Assembly (NCBI RefSeq): GCF_907163265.1
Contig: NZ_CAJQUM010000001.1
Location: forward strand, 744,001 to 808,000
Direction of reading: 5' to 3'
Origin: Georgfuchsia toluolica
GTDB lineage: Bacteria; Pseudomonadota; Gammaproteobacteria; Burkholderiales; Rhodocyclaceae
Length of the DNA stretch: 64,000 nucleotides
Numbering within the stretch: position 1 is the stretch's first letter; the number at the start of each line of letters is the position of its first letter. The position numbers were made by a program, and so were the translations under genes. Shown in pieces: positions 63,358 through 64,000 of this stretch. The notes beneath the pieces are model-generated. The model ran no database searches and was not told where the DNA came from. It saw nothing but the letters and a program-made list of their open reading frames with translations.

Positions 63358-64000
63358 TGAAGCAGGACCGCAAAAAAGAAATCGTGTCCGGTTCGCTCAG
63401 ACTCCAGGCCGAGGCACGCCTTGCCTCGAAGCCGGCGCGGCCGGCATCCTCCCCACTTACAGAAGAAATCCTGCACGAGCTTCACATTCTCCAGATTGAA
63501 CTCGAGATGCAGAACGAGCAACTGCTGCTCGCCCAAGCCGGCCTGGAGGAGGCCCGCAACCGTTATCTGGACTTGTACGAATTCGCACCGGTCGGCTACC
63601 TGATCCTGACGCCCACCGGGCTGGTTTCCGCGGTCAACATCACCGGGGCGTGGCTGCTGGGACTGGAGCGCAAGGATGCATTGGCTCGCCGCTTTAACCA
63701 GTTCGTCATGCCGGAAGACGCCAGCCGCTGGCGGCGCCTGTTCGAGGACCTGATAAGAAACGGCAAACTGACAGTTGAAGAAATGAGGCTTCGGCGCGCC
63801 GACAACACCTTTTTCCCCGCGCAGGTGAGCTGCCAGTACAAGCCCGGTATTGGCGACGCGCCTCCTGCGGTGCATCTCATGCTCATCGATCTGTCCGCAG
63901 GCAAGGTGATCGCCGGGGATCATCATCTCGCGACCGCCGACCTCAATGTGCAAGATGGCATGATCTTCGGCGACGACACAAAAATCCGGCACTTGGCTTT
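63357..64000 (+). CDS. PAS-domain sensor protein, 3' end outside window
   Basis: The ATG at 63357 shares a base with the glmS stop and the frame stays open to the right edge (214 codons). Residues ~35-75 form a coiled segment (LTEEILHELHILQIELEMQNEQLL) common ahead of PAS domains, then a PAS domain ~70-180 (YEFAPVGYLILTPTGLVSAVNITG, MRLRRADNTFFPAQVSCQYK). The output domain (kinase, GGDEF or other) is not visible. The end near residue 200 (TADLNVQDGMIFGDD) may lead into the next domain. Confidence 0.8.
   Translation, partial: MKQDRKKEIVSGSLRLQAEARLASKPARPASSPLTEEILHELHILQIELEMQNEQLLLAQAGLEEARNRYLDLYEFAPVGYLILTPTGLVSAVNITGAWLLGLERKDALARRFNQFVMPEDASRWRRLFEDLIRNGKLTVEEMRLRRADNTFFPAQVSCQYKPGIGDAPPAVHLMLIDLSAGKVIAGDHHLATADLNVQDGMIFGDDTKIRHLA

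Overview
The window looks like a chromosomal segment of a betaproteobacterium of the Rhodocyclales/Nitrosomonadales type. The basis is gene content and order: mltG-tmk-holB-tatD, alr-radA, rimI-tsaB, rnr-rlmB and an EpsL/EpsA-type exopolysaccharide locus. From memory, not checked here, the obligately anaerobic toluene degrader Georgfuchsia toluolica is a betaproteobacterium reported to carry a class II benzoyl-CoA reductase gene; this window fits such an organism.

Bases 1-19.9 kb form an aromatic acyl-CoA catabolic region. A complete bamC-D-E-F-G-H-I-B set (about 4.7-15.1 kb, minus strand) encodes a class II, tungsten-dependent benzoyl-CoA reductase: an aldehyde:ferredoxin-oxidoreductase-like active-site subunit, a ferredoxin, HdrD/HdrA/MvhD-like electron-bifurcation modules and NuoE/F/G-like modules. 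A VOC protein and an unrecognised 127-aa protein lead the operon, behind a near-perfect sigma-70 promoter. Back to back with it, on the plus strand, are a Rid-family protein, a hotdog thioesterase and a bifunctional 2-aminobenzoyl-CoA monooxygenase/reductase, an O2-dependent dearomatising enzyme. A MarR regulator, a HADH-ECH fusion and a thiolase complete the pathway genes. An IS6 transposase remnant and a decayed SDR gene beside a tyrosine recombinase mark past rearrangement.

Bases 20-23 kb hold the recombinase and an unusual MerR-HTH/PAS-like/class III nucleotidyl cyclase fusion. Bases 23-52 kb are mainly housekeeping: DNA replication and nucleotide genes, molybdopterin synthesis (moaA, mobA; pterin that the tungsten enzyme would also need), cell wall, lipid transport, TPM/LemA proteins, DNA repair, t6A and ribosomal-protein modification, an OmpR/EnvZ pair, thrC, tRNA-Arg(CCU), rlmB, rnr and tRNA-Leu(CAG). 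Short palindromic repeats have entered the ends or linkers of three of these genes.

Bases 52.5-64 kb are an exopolysaccharide region: glycosyltransferase, algD, epsL and epsA on the minus strand; a polyprenyl-phosphate sugar transferase, algA/manC, a VanZ-like gene, glmS and a truncated PAS sensor gene on the plus strand. The two arms share a CTAGCGGAT motif about 100-130 bp upstream of algD and the sugar transferase gene, and a 258-bp miniature element with perfect 20-bp inverted ends sits before algA.
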